A stretch of DNA of 64,000 nt. Source: Siphonodentalium dalli (lineage: Eukaryota > Mollusca > Scaphopoda > Gadilida > Siphonodentaliidae). The stretch lies in contig CP136064.1 in NCBI GenBank assembly GCA_032622095.1, positions 39,856,426-39,920,425 on the forward strand, read 5' to 3'. Shown piece after piece: positions 41,328 to 55,000 of this stretch. Position numbers and translations under genes: made by a program. Within the stretch, counting starts at the first letter, position 1. Every line of letters begins with the position of its first letter. The notes beneath the pieces were generated by a model that was not told the DNA's origin, made no database searches, and saw nothing but the letters and a program-made list of their open reading frames with translations.

Positions 41328-44079
41328 ATACATATTGTGTGTATTATTTGAGTTTCAATGTGATGAAACTCGGTCCATATCTTTCTATTTTTGTTTAGTT
41401 TCTTTTTGTGTGGAATAATACTGTACGCTAGTAAATTTGTTATCAGCTGCTGTTATCGTTCAGCCTGTTATCGTTCCGTTCAGCCTGTTATCGTTCAGCA
41501 TGTTATCGTTCAGCCTGTTATCGTTCAGTCTGTTATCGTTCAGTCTGTTATCGTTCAGTCTGTTATCGTTCAGCCTGTTATCGTCGTTCAGTCTGTTATC
41601 GTTCAGCCTGTTATCGTTCAGCCTGTTATCGTTCAGCCTGTTATCGTCGTTCAGCCTGTTATCGTTCAGCCTGTTACCGTTCCGTTCAGCCTGTTATCGT
41701 TCAGTCTGTTATCGTTCAGCCTGTTATCGTTCAGCCTGTTATCGTTCAGCCTGTTATCGTTCCGTTCAGCCTGTTATCGTTCAGCCTGTTATCGTTCAGC
41801 CTGTTATCGTTCAGCCTGTTATCGTTCAGCCTGTTATCGTTCAGCCTGTTATCGTTCAGCCTGTTATTGTTCAGCATGTTATCGTTCAGCCTGTTATCGG
41901 TCAGCCTGTTATCGTTCAGCCTGTTATCGTTCAGTCTGTTATCGTTCAGCCTGTTATCGTTCAGCCTGTTATCGTTCAGTCTGTTATCGTTCAGCCTGTT
42001 ATCGTTCAGCCTGTTATCGTTCAGTCTGTTATCGTTCAGCCTGTTATCGTTCAGCCTGTTGTCGTTCAGTCTGTTATCGTTCAGCATGTTATCGTTCAGC
42101 CTGTTATCGTTCAGTCTGTTATCGCTCAGCCTGTTATCGTTCAGCATGTTATCGTTCAGCCTGTTATCGTTCAGCCTGTTATCGTTCAGCATGTTATCGT
42201 TCAGCATGTTATCGTTCAGCCTGTTATCGTTCAGCCTGTTATCGTTCAGCCTGTTATCGTTCAGCATGTTATCTTTCAGTCTGTTATCGTTCAGTCTGTT
42301 ATCGTTCAGTCTGTTATCGTTCAGCCTGTTATCGTTCAGCATGTTATCGTTCAGCCTGTTATCGTTCAGTCTGTTATCGTTCAGTCTGTTATCGTTCAGT
42401 CTGTTATCTTTCAGTCTGTTATCGTTCAGCCTGTTATCGTTCAGCATGTTATCGTTCAGCCTGTTATCGTTCAGTCTGTTATCGTTCAGCCTGTTATCGT
42501 TCAGCCTGTTATCGTTCAGACTGTTATCGTTCAGCATGTTATCGTTCAGCCTGTTATCGTTCAGCCTGTTATCGTTCAGCCTGTTATCGTTCAGTCTGTT
42601 ATCGTTCAGCCTGTTATCGTTCAGCCTGTTATCGTTCAGTCTGTTATCGTTCAGCCTGTTATCGTTCAGCCTGTTATCGGTCAGCCTGTTATCGTTCAGC
42701 CTGTTATCGTTCAGCCTGTTATCGTTCAGCCTGTTATCGTTCAGCCTGTTATCGTTCAGCCTGTTATCGTTCAGTCTGTTATCGTTCAGCATGTTATCGT
42801 TCAGCCTGTTATCGTTCAGTCTGTTATCGTTCAGCCTGTTATCGTTCAGCCTGTTATCGGTCAGCCTGTTATCGTTCAGCCTGTTATCGTTCAGCCTGTT
42901 ACCGTTCAGCCTGTTATCGTTCAGCCTGTTATCGTTCAGCCTGTTATCGTTCAACCTGTTATCGTTCAGCCTGTTATCGTTCGGCCTGTTATCTTTCAGT
43001 CTGTTATCGTTCAGCCTGTTATCGTTCAGTCTGTTATCGTTCAGCCTGTTATCGTTCAGCCTGTTATCGTTCAGTCTGTTATCGTTCAGTCTGTTATCTT
43101 TCAGTCTGTTATCGTTCAGCATGTTATCGTTCAGCATGTTATCGTTCAGCCTGTTATCGTTCAGCCTGTTATCGTTCAGTCTGTTATCGTTCAGCATGTT
43201 ATCGTTCAGCATGTTATCGTTCAGCCTGTTATCGTTCAGCCTGTTATCGTTCAGCATGTTATCGTCGTTCAGCCTGTTATCGTTCAGCCTGTTATCGTTC
43301 AGTCTGTTATCGTTCAGCCTGTTATCGTTCAGCATGTTATCGTTCAGCCTGTTATCGTTCAGCCTGTTATCGTTCAGCATGTTATCGTCGTTCAGCCTGT
43401 TATCGTTCGGCCTGTTATCGTTCAGTCTGTTATCGTTCAGTCTGTTATCGTTCAGCCTGTTATCGTTCAGCCTGTTATCGGTCAGCCTGTTATCGTTCAG
43501 CCTGTTATCGTTCAGCATGTTATCGTCGTTCAGCCTGTTATCGTTCGGCCTGTTATCGTTCAGTCTGTTATCGTTCAGTCTGTTATCGTTCAGCCTGTTA
43601 TCGTTCAGCCTGTTATCATTCAGCCTGTTATCGTTCAGCCTGTTATCGTTCAGTCTGTTATCGTTCAGCCTGTTATCGTTCAGCCTGTTATCGGTCAGCC
43701 TGTTATCGTTCAGTCTGTTATCTTTCAGTCTGTTATCGTTCAGCCTGTTATCGTTCAGTCTGTTATCGTTCAGCCTGTTATCGTTCAGCCTGTTATCGTT
43801 CAGTCTGTTATCGTTCAGCCTGTTATCGTTCAGCCTGTTATCGTTCAGTCTGTTATCGTTCAGCCTGTTATCGTTCAGCCTGTTATCGTTCAGCCTGTTA
43901 TCGTTCAGCCTGTTATCGTTCAGCCTGTTATCGTTCAGCCTGTTATCGTTCAGCATGTTATCGTTCAGCATGTTATCGTTCAGCCTGTTATCGTTCAGTC
44001 TGTTATCGTTCAGCCTGTTATCGTTCAGCCTGTTATCGTTCAGCCTGTTATCGTTCAGCCTGTTATCGTTCAGCCTGTT

Positions 44080-47000
44080 ATCGTTCAGTCTGTTACCGTT
44101 CAGCCTGTTATCGTCGTTCAGCCTGTTATCGTTCAGCCTGTTATCGTTCAGTCTGTTATCGTTCAGCCTGTTATCGTTCAGTCTGTTATCGTTCAGCCTG
44201 TTATCGTTCAGTCTGTTATCGTTCAGCCTGTTATCGTTCAGCCTGTTATCGTTCAGTCTGTTATCGTTCAGTCTGTTACCGTTCCGTTCAGCCTGTTATC
44301 GTCGTTCAGCCTGTTATCGTTCAGCCTGTTATCGTTCAGTCTGTTATCGTTCAGTCTGTTACCGTTCCGTTCAGCCTGTTATCGTCGTTCAGCCTGTTAT
44401 CGTTCAGCCTGTTATCGTTCAGTCTGTTATCGTTCAGCCTGTTATCGTTCAGCCTGTTATCGTTCAGCCTGTTATCGTTCAGCCTGTTATCGTTCAGTCT
44501 GTTACCGTTCCGTTCAGCCTGTTATCGTTCGGCCTGTTACCGTTCGGCCTGTTACCGTTCGGCCTGTTATCGTTCAGCCTGTTATCGTTCAGTCTGTTAT
44601 CGTTCCGTTCAGCCTGTTATCGTTCAGTATGTTATCGTTCAGTCTGTTATCGTTCAGCCTGTTATCGTTCAGCCTGTTACCGTTCAGCCTGTTATCGTCG
44701 TTCAGCATGTTATCGTTCAGTCTGTTATCGTTCAGCCTGTTATCGTCGTTCAGCATGTTATCGTTCAGTCTGTTATCGTTCAGTCTGTTATCGTTCAGTC
44801 TGTTATCGTTCAGCCTGTTATCGTTCAGCCTGTTATCGTTCAGTCTGTTATCGTTCAGTCTGTTATCGTTCAGTCTGTTATCGTTCAGCCTGTTACCGTT
44901 CAGCATGTTATCGTTCAGCCTGTTATCGTTCAACCTGTTATCGTTCAGCATGTTATCGTTCAGCATGTTATCGTTCAGCATGTTATCGTTCAGCCTGTTA
45001 TCGTTCAACCTGTTATCGTTCAGCATGTTATCGTTCAGCCTGTTATCGTTCAGCATGTTATCGTTCAGCCTGTTATCGTTCAGCATGTTATCATTCAGCC
45101 TGTTACCGTTCAGCCTGTTATCGTTCAGCCTGTTATCGTTCAGCCTGTTATCGTTCGGCCTGTTATCGTTCCGTTCAGCCTGTTATCGTTCAGCATGTTA
45201 TCGTTCAGCATGTTATCGTTCAGCCTGTTATCGTTCAGCCTGTTATCGTTCAGCCTGTTATCGTTCAGCCTGTTATCGTTCGGCCTGTTATCGTTCCGTT
45301 CAGCCTGTTATCGTTCAGTATGTTATCGTTCAGTCTGTTATCGTTCAGCCTGTTATCGTTCAGCCTGTTACCGTTCAGCCTGTTATCGTCGTTCAGCATG
45401 TTATCGTTCAGTCTGTTATCGTTCAGCCTGTTATCGTCGTTCAGCATGTTATCGTTCAGTCTGTTATCGTTCAGTCTGTTATCGTTCAGTCTGTTATCGT
45501 TCAGCCTGTTATCGTTCAGCCTGTTATCGTTCAGTCTGTTATCGTTCAGTCTGTTATCGTTCAGTCTGTTATCGTTCAGCCTGTTACCGTTCAGCATGTT
45601 ATCGTTCAGTCTGTTACCGTTCAGCCTGTTATCGTCGTTCAGCCTGTTATCGTTCAGCCTGTTATCGTTCAGTCTGTTATCGTTCAGCCTGTTATCGTTC
45701 AGTCTGTTATCGTTCAGCCTGTTATCGTTCAGTCTGTTATCGTTCAGCCTGTTATCGTTCAGCCTGTTATCGTTCGGCCTGTTATCGTTCGGCCTGTTAC
45801 CGTTCCGTTCAGCCTGTTATCGTCGTTCAGCCTGTTATCGTTCAGCCTGTTATCGTTCAGTCTGTTATCGTTCAGTCTGTTACCGTTCCGTTCAGCCTGT
45901 TATCGTCGTTCAGCCTGTTATCGTTCAGCCTGTTATCGTTCAGTCTGTTATCGTTCAGCCTGTTATCGTTCAGCCTGTTATCGTTCAGCCTGTTATCGTT
46001 CAGCCTGTTATCGTTCAGTCTGTTACCGTTCCGTTCAGCCTGTTATCGTTCGGCCTGTTACCGTTCGGCCTGTTACCGTTCGGCCTGTTATCGTTCAGCC
46101 TGTTATCGTTCAGTCTGTTATCGTTCCGTTCAGCCTGTTATCGTTCAGTATGTTATCGTTCAGTCTGTTATCGTTCAGCCTGTTATCGTTCAGCCTGTTA
46201 CCGTTCAGCCTGTTATCGTCGTTCAGCATGTTATCGTTCAGTCTGTTATCGTTCAGCCTGTTATCGTCGTTCAGCATGTTATCGTTCAGTCTGTTATCGT
46301 TCAGTCTGTTATCGTTCAGTCTGTTATCGTTCAGCCTGTTATCGTTCAGCCTGTTATCGTTCAGTCTGTTATCGTTCAGTCTGTTATCGTTCAGTCTGTT
46401 ATCGTTCAGCCTGTTACCGTTCAGCATGTTATCGTTCAGCCTGTTATCGTTCAACCTGTTATCGTTCAGCATGTTATCGTTCAGCATGTTATCGTTCAGC
46501 ATGTTATCGTTCAGCCTGTTATCGTTCAACCTGTTATCGTTCAGCATGTTATCGTTCAGCCTGTTATCGTTCAGCATGTTATCGTTCAGCCTGTTATCGT
46601 TCAGCATGTTATCATTCAGCCTGTTACCGTTCAGCCTGTTATCGTTCAGCCTGTTATCGTTCAGCCTGTTATCGTTCGGCCTGTTATCGTTCCGTTCAGC
46701 CTGTTATCGTTCAGCATGTTATCGTTCAGCATGTTATCGTTCAGCCTGTTATCGTTCAGCCTGTTATCGTTCAGCCTGTTATCGTTCAGCCTGTTATCGT
46801 TCGGCCTGTTATCGTTCCGTTCAGCCTGTTATCGTTCAGTATGTTATCGTTCAGTCTGTTATCGTTCAGCCTGTTATCGTTCAGCCTGTTACCGTTCAGC
46901 CTGTTATCGTCGTTCAGCATGTTATCGTTCAGTCTGTTATCGTTCAGCCTGTTATCGTCGTTCAGCATGTTATCGTTCAGTCTGTTATCGTTCAGTCTGT

Positions 47001-47130
47001 TATCGTTCAGTCTGTTATCGTTCAGCCTGTTATCGTTCAGCCTGTTATCGTTCAGTCTGTTATCGTTCAGTCTGTTATCGTTCAGTCTGTTATCGTTCAG
47101 CCTGTTACCGTTCAGCATGTTATCGTTCAG
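44080..47130 (+). repeat. Higher-order duplication in the satellite, period 1521 bp
   Basis: A signature block (GTTCCGTTCAG, then CAGTATG, TTACCG, TCGTCG and so on) recurs with CAGTATG at 44625, 45316, 46146 and 46837, spacings 691, 830 and 691. The same order of monomer variants is repeated 1521 bp apart from about 44080, so about 1.5 kb was duplicated in tandem on top of an older 691-bp repeat. Confidence 0.85.
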
Positions 47131-50100
47131 CCTGTTATCGTTCAACCTGTTATCGTTCAGCATGTTATCGTTCAGCATGTTATCGTTCAACATGTTATCG
47201 TTCAGCCTGTTATCGTTCAACCTGTTATCGTTCAGCATGTTATCGTTCAGCCTGTTATCGTTCAGCATGTTATCGTTCAGCATGTTATCGTTCAGCCTGT
47301 TATCGTTCAGCCTGTTATCGTTCGGCCTGTTATCGTTCGGCCTGTTATCGTTCAGCCTGTTATCGTTCAGCATGTTATCGTTCAGTCTGTTATCGTTCAG
47401 CCTGTTATCGTTCAGCCTGTTATCGTTCAGCATGTTATCGTTCAGCCTGTTATCGTTCGGCCTGTTATCGTTCAGCCTGTTATCGTTCAGCCTGTTATCG
47501 TTCAGCCTGTTATCGTTCAGTCTGTTATCGTTCAGCCTGTTATCGTTCAGTCTGTTATCGTTCAGTCTGTTATCGTTCAGCCTGTTATCGTTCAGTCTGT
47601 TATCGTTCAGTCTGTTATCGTTCAGTCTGTTATCGTTCAGCCTGTTATCGTTCAGCCTGTTATCGTTCAGTCTGTTATCGTTCAGTCTGTTATCGTTCAG
47701 CCTGTTATCGTTCAGTCTGTTATCGTTCAGCCTGTTATCGTTCAGTCTGTTATCGTTCAGTCTGTTATCGTTCAGCCTGTTATCGTTCAGCATGTTATCG
47801 TTCAGCCTGTTATCGTTCGGCCTGTTATCGTTCAGCCTGTTATCGTTCAGTCTGTTATCGTTCAGTCTGTTATCGTTCAGCCTGTTATCGTTCAGCCTGT
47901 TATCGTTCAGCCTGTTATCGTTCAGTCTGTTACCGTTCCGTTCAGCCTGTTATCGTTCGGCCTGTTATCGTTCAGCCTGTTATCGTTCAGCCTGTTATCG
48001 TTCAGCCTGTTATCGTTCAGTCTGTTATCGTTCAGCCTGTTATCGTTCAGTCTGTTATCGTTCAGTCTGTTATCGTTCAGCCTGTTATCGTTCAGTCTGT
48101 TATCGTTCAGTCTGTTATCGTTCAGTCTGTTATCGTTCAGCCTGTTATCGTTCAGCCTGTTATCGTTCAGCCTGTTATCGTTCAGTCTGTTATCGTTCAG
48201 TCTGTTATCGTTCAGCCTGTTATCGTTCAGCCTGTTATCGTTCAGTCTGTTATCGTTCAGTCTGTTATCGTTCAGCCTGTTATCGTTCAGTCTGTTATCG
48301 TTCAGCCTGTTATCGTTCAGTCTGTTATCGTTCAGTCTGTTATCGTTCAGCCTGTTATCGTTCAGCATGTTATCGTTCAGCCTGTTATCGTTCGGCCTGT
48401 TATCGTTCAGCCTGTTATCGTTCAGTCTGTTATCGTTCAGTCTGTTATCGTTCAGCCTGTTATCGTTCAGCCTGTTATCGTTCAGCCTGTTATCGTTCAG
48501 CCTGTTATCGTTCAGCATGTTATCGTTCAGTCTGTTATCGTTCAGTCTGTTATCGTTCAGCCTGTTATCGTTCAGTCTGTTATCGTTCAGTCTGTTATCG
48601 TTCAGCCTGTTATCGTTCAGTCTGTTATCGTTCAGTCTGTTATCGTTCAGCCTGTTATCGTTCAGCCTGTTATCGTTCAGTCTGTTATCGTTCAGTCTGT
48701 TATCGTTCAGCCTGTTATCGTTCAGTCTGTTATCGTTCAGCCTGTTATCGTTCAGTCTGTTATCGTTCAGTCTGTTATCGTTCAGCATGTTATCGTTCAG
48801 CATGTTATCGTTCAGCCTGTTATCGTTCAGCCTGTTATCGTTCAGCCTGTTATCGTTCAGCCTGTTATCGTTCGGCCTGTTATCGTTCAGTCTGTTATCG
48901 TTCAGCCTGTTATCGCTCAGCCTGTTATCGTTCAGCCTGTTATCGTTCAGCCTGTTATCGTTCGGCCTGTTATCGTTCAGTCTGTTATCGTTCAGCCTGT
49001 TATCGTTCAGCCTGTTATCGTTCAGCCTGTTATCGTTCAGCCTGTTATCGTTCAGCCTGTTATCGTTCAGTCTGTTATCGTTCAGCCTGTTATCGTTCAG
49101 CCTGTTATCGTTCCGTTCAGCCTGTTATCGTTCAGTCTGTTATCGTTCAGCCTGTTATCGTTCAGTCTGTTATCGTTCAGCCTGTTATCGTTCAGCCTGT
49201 TATCGTTCAGCCTGTTATCGTTCAGCCTGTTATCGTTCAGCCTGTTATCGTTCAGCCTGTTATCGTTCAGCCTGTTATCGTTCAGCATGTTATCGTTCAG
49301 CCTGTTATCGTTCAGCCTGTTATCGTTCAGCCTGTTATCGTTCCGTTCAGCCTGTTACCGTTCAGCCTGTTATCGTTCAGTCTGTTACCGTTCAGCCTGT
49401 TATCGTTCAGTCTGTTATCGTTCCGTTCAGCCTGTTATCGTTCAGTCTGTTATCGTTCAGCCTGTTATCGTTCAGCCTGTTATCGTTCAGCCTGTTATCG
49501 TTCAGCCTGTTATCGTTCAGCCTGTTATCGTTCAGCATGTTATCGTTCAGCCTGTTATCGTTCAGCCTGTTATCGTTCAGCCTGTTATCGTTCAGTCTGT
49601 TATCGTTCAGCCTGTTATCGTTCAGCCTGTTATCGTTCCGTTCAGCCTGTTATCGTTCAGTCTGTTATCGTCCAGCCTGTTATCGTTCAGCCTGTTATCG
49701 TTCAGTCTGTTATCGTTCAGCCTGTTATCGTTCAGCCTGTTATCGTTCAGCCTGTTATCGTTCAGCCTGTTATCGTTCAGCCTGTTATCGTTCAGCCTGT
49801 TATCGTTCAGCCTGTTATCGTTCAGCCTGTTATCGTTCAGCCTGTTATCGTTCAGCCTGTTATCGTTCCGTTCAGCCTGTTATCGTTCAGTCTGTTATCG
49901 TCCAGCCTGTTATCGTTCAGCCTGTTATCGTTCAGTCTGTTATCGTTCAGCCTCTTATCGTTCAGCCTGTTATCGTTCAGCCTGTTATCGTTCAGTCTGT
50001 TATCGTTCAGCCTGTTATCGTTCAGCCTGTTATCGTTCAGCCTGTTATCGTTCAGTCTGTTATCGTTCAGCCTGTTACCGTTCAGCCTGTTATCGTTCAG

Positions 50101-51524
50101 TCTGTTATCGTTCAGCCTGTTATCGTTCAACCTGTTATCGTTCAGCCTGTTATCGTTCAGCCTGTTATCGTTCCGTTCAGCCTGTTATCGTTCAGCCTGT
50201 TATCGTTCAGCATGTTATCGTTCAGCCTGTTATCGTTCAGCCTGTTATCGTTCAGCCTGTTATCGTTCCGTTCAGCCTGTTATCGTTCAGCATGTTATCG
50301 TTCAGCATGTTATCATTCAGCCTGTTACCGTTCGGCCTGTTATCGTTCGGCCTGTTATCGTTCGGCCTGTTATCGTTCAGCATGTTATCGTTCAGTCTGT
50401 TATCGTTCGGCCTGTTATCGTTCAGCCTGTTATCGTTCAGCCTGTTATCGTTCAGTCTGTTATCGTTCAGTCTGTTACCGTTCGGCCTGTTATCGTTCAG
50501 CCTGTTATCGTTCAGTCTGTTACCGTTCGGCCTGTTATCGTTCAGTCTGTTACCGTTCGGCCTGTTATCGTTCGGCCTGTTATCGTTCGGCCTGTTATCG
50601 TTCAGTCTGTTATCGTTCAGTCTGTTATCGTTCAGCCTGTTATCGTTCAGTCTGTTATCGTTCAGCCTGTTATCGTTCAGCATGTTATCGTTCAGCCTGT
50701 TATCGTTCGGCCTGTTATCGTTCGGCCTGTTATCGTTCAGCCTGTTATCGTTCGGCCTGTTATCGTTCAGCCTGTTATCGTTCAGCCTGTTATCGTTCAG
50801 TCTGTTATCGTTCAGCCTGTTATCGTTCAGCATGTTATCGTTCGGCCTGTTATCGTTCGGCCTGTTATCGTTCAGCCTGTTATCGTTCAGTCTGTTATCG
50901 TTCAGCCTGTTATCGTTCAGCCTGTTATCGTTCAGCATGTTATCGTTCAGCCTGTTACCATTCAGCCTGTTATCGTTCAGCCTGTTATCGTTCAGCCTGT
51001 TATCGTTCAGCCTGTTACCGTTCAGCCTGTTATCGTTCAGCATGTTATCGTTCAGCATGTTATCATTCAGCCTGTTACCGTTCGGCCTGTTATCGTTCGG
51101 CCTGTTATCGTTCAGCCTGTTATCGTTCAGCCTGTTACCGTTCAGCCTGTTATCGTTCAGCATGTTATCGTTCAGCCTGTTACCGTTCAGCCTGTTATCG
51201 TTCAGCCTGTTATCGTTCAGCCTGTTATCGTTCCGTTCAGCCTGTTATCGTTCAGCATGTTATCGTTCAGCATGTTATCATTCAGCCTGTTACCGTTCGG
51301 CCTGTTATCGTTCGGCCTGTTATCGTTCGGCCTGTTATCGTTCAGCCTGTTATCGTTCAGCCTGTTATCGTTCAGTCTGTTATCGTTCGGCCTGTTATCG
51401 TTCAGCCTGTTATCGTTCAGTCTGTTATCGTTCAGCCTGTTATCGTTCAGTCTGTTATCGTTCAGCCTGTTATCGTTCAGCCTGTTATCGTTCAGCATGT
51501 TATCGTTCAGTCTGTTATCGTTCG

Positions 51525-52000
51525 GCCTGTTATCGTTCAGTCTGTTATCGTTCAGTCTGTTATCGTTCAGCCTGTTATCGTTCAGTCTGTTATCGTTCGG
51601 CCTGTTATCGTTCAGCCTGTTATCGTTCAGTCTGTTATCGTTCAGTCTGTTATCGTTCAGCCTGTTATCGTTCAGTCTGTTATCGTTCAGCCTGTTATCG
51701 TTCAGTCTGTTATCGTTCGGCCTGTTATCGTTCAGCCTGTTATCGTTCAGTCTGTTATCGTTCAGTCTGTTATCGTTCGGCCTGTTATCGTTCAGCCTGT
51801 TATCGTTCAGTCTGTTATCGTTCAGTCTGTTATCGTTCAGCCTGTTATCGTTCAGTCTGTTATCGTTCAGCCTGTTATCGTTCAGTCTGTTATCGTTCGG
51901 CCTGTTATCGTTCAGCCTGTTATCGTTCAGTCTGTTATCGTTCAGTCTGTTATCGTTCGGCCTGTTATCGTTCAGCCTGTTATCGTTCAGTCTGTTATCG
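51525..52000 (+). repeat. 180-bp higher-order repeat (12 monomers)
   Basis: The CGG variant ends at 51600, 51720, 51780, 51900 and 51960, an alternating 120/60 spacing. The monomer order between these positions repeats, so a 12-monomer block is present in about two and a half copies. Confidence 0.8.
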
Positions 52001-55000
52001 TTCAGCCTGTTATCGTTCAGTCTGTTATCGTTCAGCCTGTTATCGTTCAGTCTGTTATCGTTCAGCCTGTTATCGTTCAGTCTGTTATCGTTCGGCCTGT
52101 TATCGTTCAGCCTGTTATCGTTCAGTCTGTTATCGTTCAGCCTGTTATCGTTCAGTCTGTTATCGTTCAGCCTGTTATCGTTCAGCCTGTTATCGTTCAG
52201 CCTGTTATCGTTCAGCCTGTTATCGTTCAGTCTGTTATCGTTCAGCCTGTTATCGTTCAGTCTGTTATCGTTCGGCCTGTTATCGTTCAGCCTGTTATCG
52301 TTCAGTCTGTTATCGTTCAGCCTGTTATCGTTCAGTCTGTTATCGTTCGGCCTGTTATCGTTCAGCCTGTTATCGTTCAGCCTGTTATAGTTCAGCCTGT
52401 TATCGTTCAGCCTGTTATCGTCGTTCAGCATGTTATCGTTCAGCCTGTTATCGTTCAGCCTGTTACCGTTCAGCCTGTTATCGTTCAGCCTGTTATCGTT
52501 CAGCCTGTTATCGTTCAGCCTGTTATCGTTCAGCCTGTTATCGTTCAGCCTGTTATCGTTCAGCTTGTTATCGTTCAGCCTGTTATCGTTCAGCATGTTA
52601 TCGTTCAGCCTGTTATCGTGCAGCCTGTTATCGTTCAGCCTGTTATCGTTCAGCCTGTTATCGTTCAGCCTGTTATCGTGCAGCCTGTTATCGTTCAGCC
52701 TGTTATCGTTCAGCCTGTTATCGTTCAGCCTGTTATTGTGCAGCCTGTTATCGTTCAGCCTGTTATCGTTCAGCATGTTATCGTTCAGCCTGTTATCGTT
52801 CAGCCTGTTATCGTGCAGCATGTTATCGTTCAGCCTGTTATCGTTCAGTCTGTTATCGTGCAGCCTGTTATCGTTCAGCCTGTTATCGTTCAGTCTCTTA
52901 TCGTTCAGCCTGTTATCGTTCAGCTGCTGTTATCGTTCAGCCTGTTATCGTTCAGCCTGTTATCGTTCGGCCTGTTATCGTTCAGCCTGTTATCGTTCAG
53001 CCTGTTATCGTTCAGCCTGTTATCGTTCAGCCTGTTATCGTCGTTCAGCATGTTATCGTTCAGCCTGTTATCGTTCAGCCTGTTATCGTTCAGCCTGTTA
53101 TCGTTCAGCCTGTTATCGTTCAGCCTGTTATCGTTCAGCCTGTTATCGTTCAGCCTGTTATCGTTCAGCCTGTTATCGTTCAGCATGTTATCGTTCAGCC
53201 TGTTATCGTTCAGCCTGTTATCGTTCAGCCTGTTATCGTTCAGCATGTTATCGTTCAGCCTGTTATCGTTCAGCATGTTATCGTTCAGCCTGTTATCGTT
53301 CAGCATGTTATCGTTCAGCCTGTTATCGTTCAGCCTGTTATCGTTCAGCCTGTTATCGTCGTTCAGCATGTTATCGTTCAGCCTGTTATCGTTCAGCCTG
53401 TTATCGTTCAGCCTGTTATCGTTCAGCCTGTTATCGTTCAGCCTGTTATCGTTCAGCCTGTTATCGTTCAGCCTGTTATCGTTCAGCCTGTTATCGTTCA
53501 GCCTGTTATCGTTCAGCCTGTTATCGTTCAGCCTGTTATCGTTCAGCATGTTATCGTTCAGCCTGTTATCGTTCAGCATGTTATCGTTCAGCCTGTTATC
53601 GTTCAGCCTGTTATCGTTCAGCATGTTATCGTTCAGCCTGTTATCGTTCAGCCTGTTATCGTTCAGTCTGTTATCGTTCAGCCTGTTATCGTTCAGCATG
53701 TTATCGTTCAGCCTGTTATCGTTCAGCCTGTTATCGTTCAGCCTGTTATAGTTCAGCCTGTTATCGTTCAGCCTGTTATCGTTCAGCCTGTTATCGTCCA
53801 GCCTGTTATCGTTCAGCCTGTTATCGTTCAGCCTGTTATCGTGCAGCCTGTTATCGTTCAGCCTGTTATCGTGCAGCCTGTTATCGTTCAGTCTCTTATC
53901 GTTCAGCCTGTTATCGTTCAGCTGCTGTTATCGTCGTTCAGCCTCTTATCGTTCAGCATGTTATCGTTCAGCCTGTTATCGTTCAGCCTGTTATCGTTCA
54001 GCCTGTTATCGTTCAGCCTGTTATCGTTCAGCCTGTTATCGTTCAGCCTGTTATCGTTCAGCCTGTTATCGTTCAGCCTGTTATCGTTCGGCCTGTTATC
54101 GTTCAGCCTGTTATCGTTCGGCCTGTTATCGTTCAGCCTGTTATCTTTCAGCCTGTTATAGTTCAGCCTGTTATCGTTCAGCCTGTTATCGTCGTTCAGC
54201 ATGTTATCGTTCAGCCTGTTATCGTTCAGCCTGTTACCGTTCAGCCTGTTATCGTTCAGCCTGTTATCGTTCAGCCTGTTATCGTTCAGCCTGTTATCGT
54301 TCAGCCTGTTATCGTTCAGCCTGTTATCGTTCAGCATGTTATCGTTCAGCCTGTTATCGTGCAGCCTGTTATCGTTCAGTCTCTTATCGTTCAGCCTGTT
54401 ATCGTTCAGCTGCTGTTATCGTTCAGCCTGTTATCGTTCAGCCTGTTATCGTTCGGCCTGTTATCGTTCAGCCTGTTATCGTTCAGCCTGTTATCGTTCA
54501 GCCTGTTATCGTTCAGCCTGTTATCGTCGTTCAGCATGTTATCGTTCAGCCTGTTATCGTTCAGTCTGTTATCGTTCAGCCTGTTATCGTTCAGCCTGTT
54601 ATCATTCAGCCTGTTATCGTTCAGCCTGTTATCGTTCAGCCTGTTATCGTTCAGCCTGTTATCGTTCAGCCTGTTATCGTTCAGCCTGTTATCGTTCAGC
54701 CTGTTATCGTTCAGCTGCTGTTATCGTTCAGCCTGTTATCGTTCAGCCTGTTATCGTTCGGCCTGTTATCGTTCAGCCTGTTATCGTTCAGCCTGTTATC
54801 GTTCAGCCTGTTATCGTCGTTCAGCATGTTATCGTTCAGCCTGTTATCGTTCAGCCTGTTATCGTTCAGCCTGTTATCGTTCAGCCTGTTATCGTTCAGC
54901 TTGTTATCGTTCAGTCGGTTATCGTTCAGCCTGTTATCGTTCAGTCTGTTATCGTCGTTCAGCCTGTTATCGTTCAGCCTGTTATCGTTCAGTCTGTTAT

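Noticed and set aside
41391-54161. Open reading frame of 4256 codons on the plus strand, and several others of 500-4100 codons on both strands
   Set aside because: The 15-bp unit has no stop in any plus frame and none in one minus frame, so open frames arise automatically. Frames interchange at indels, no start context is present, and the region is intronic.
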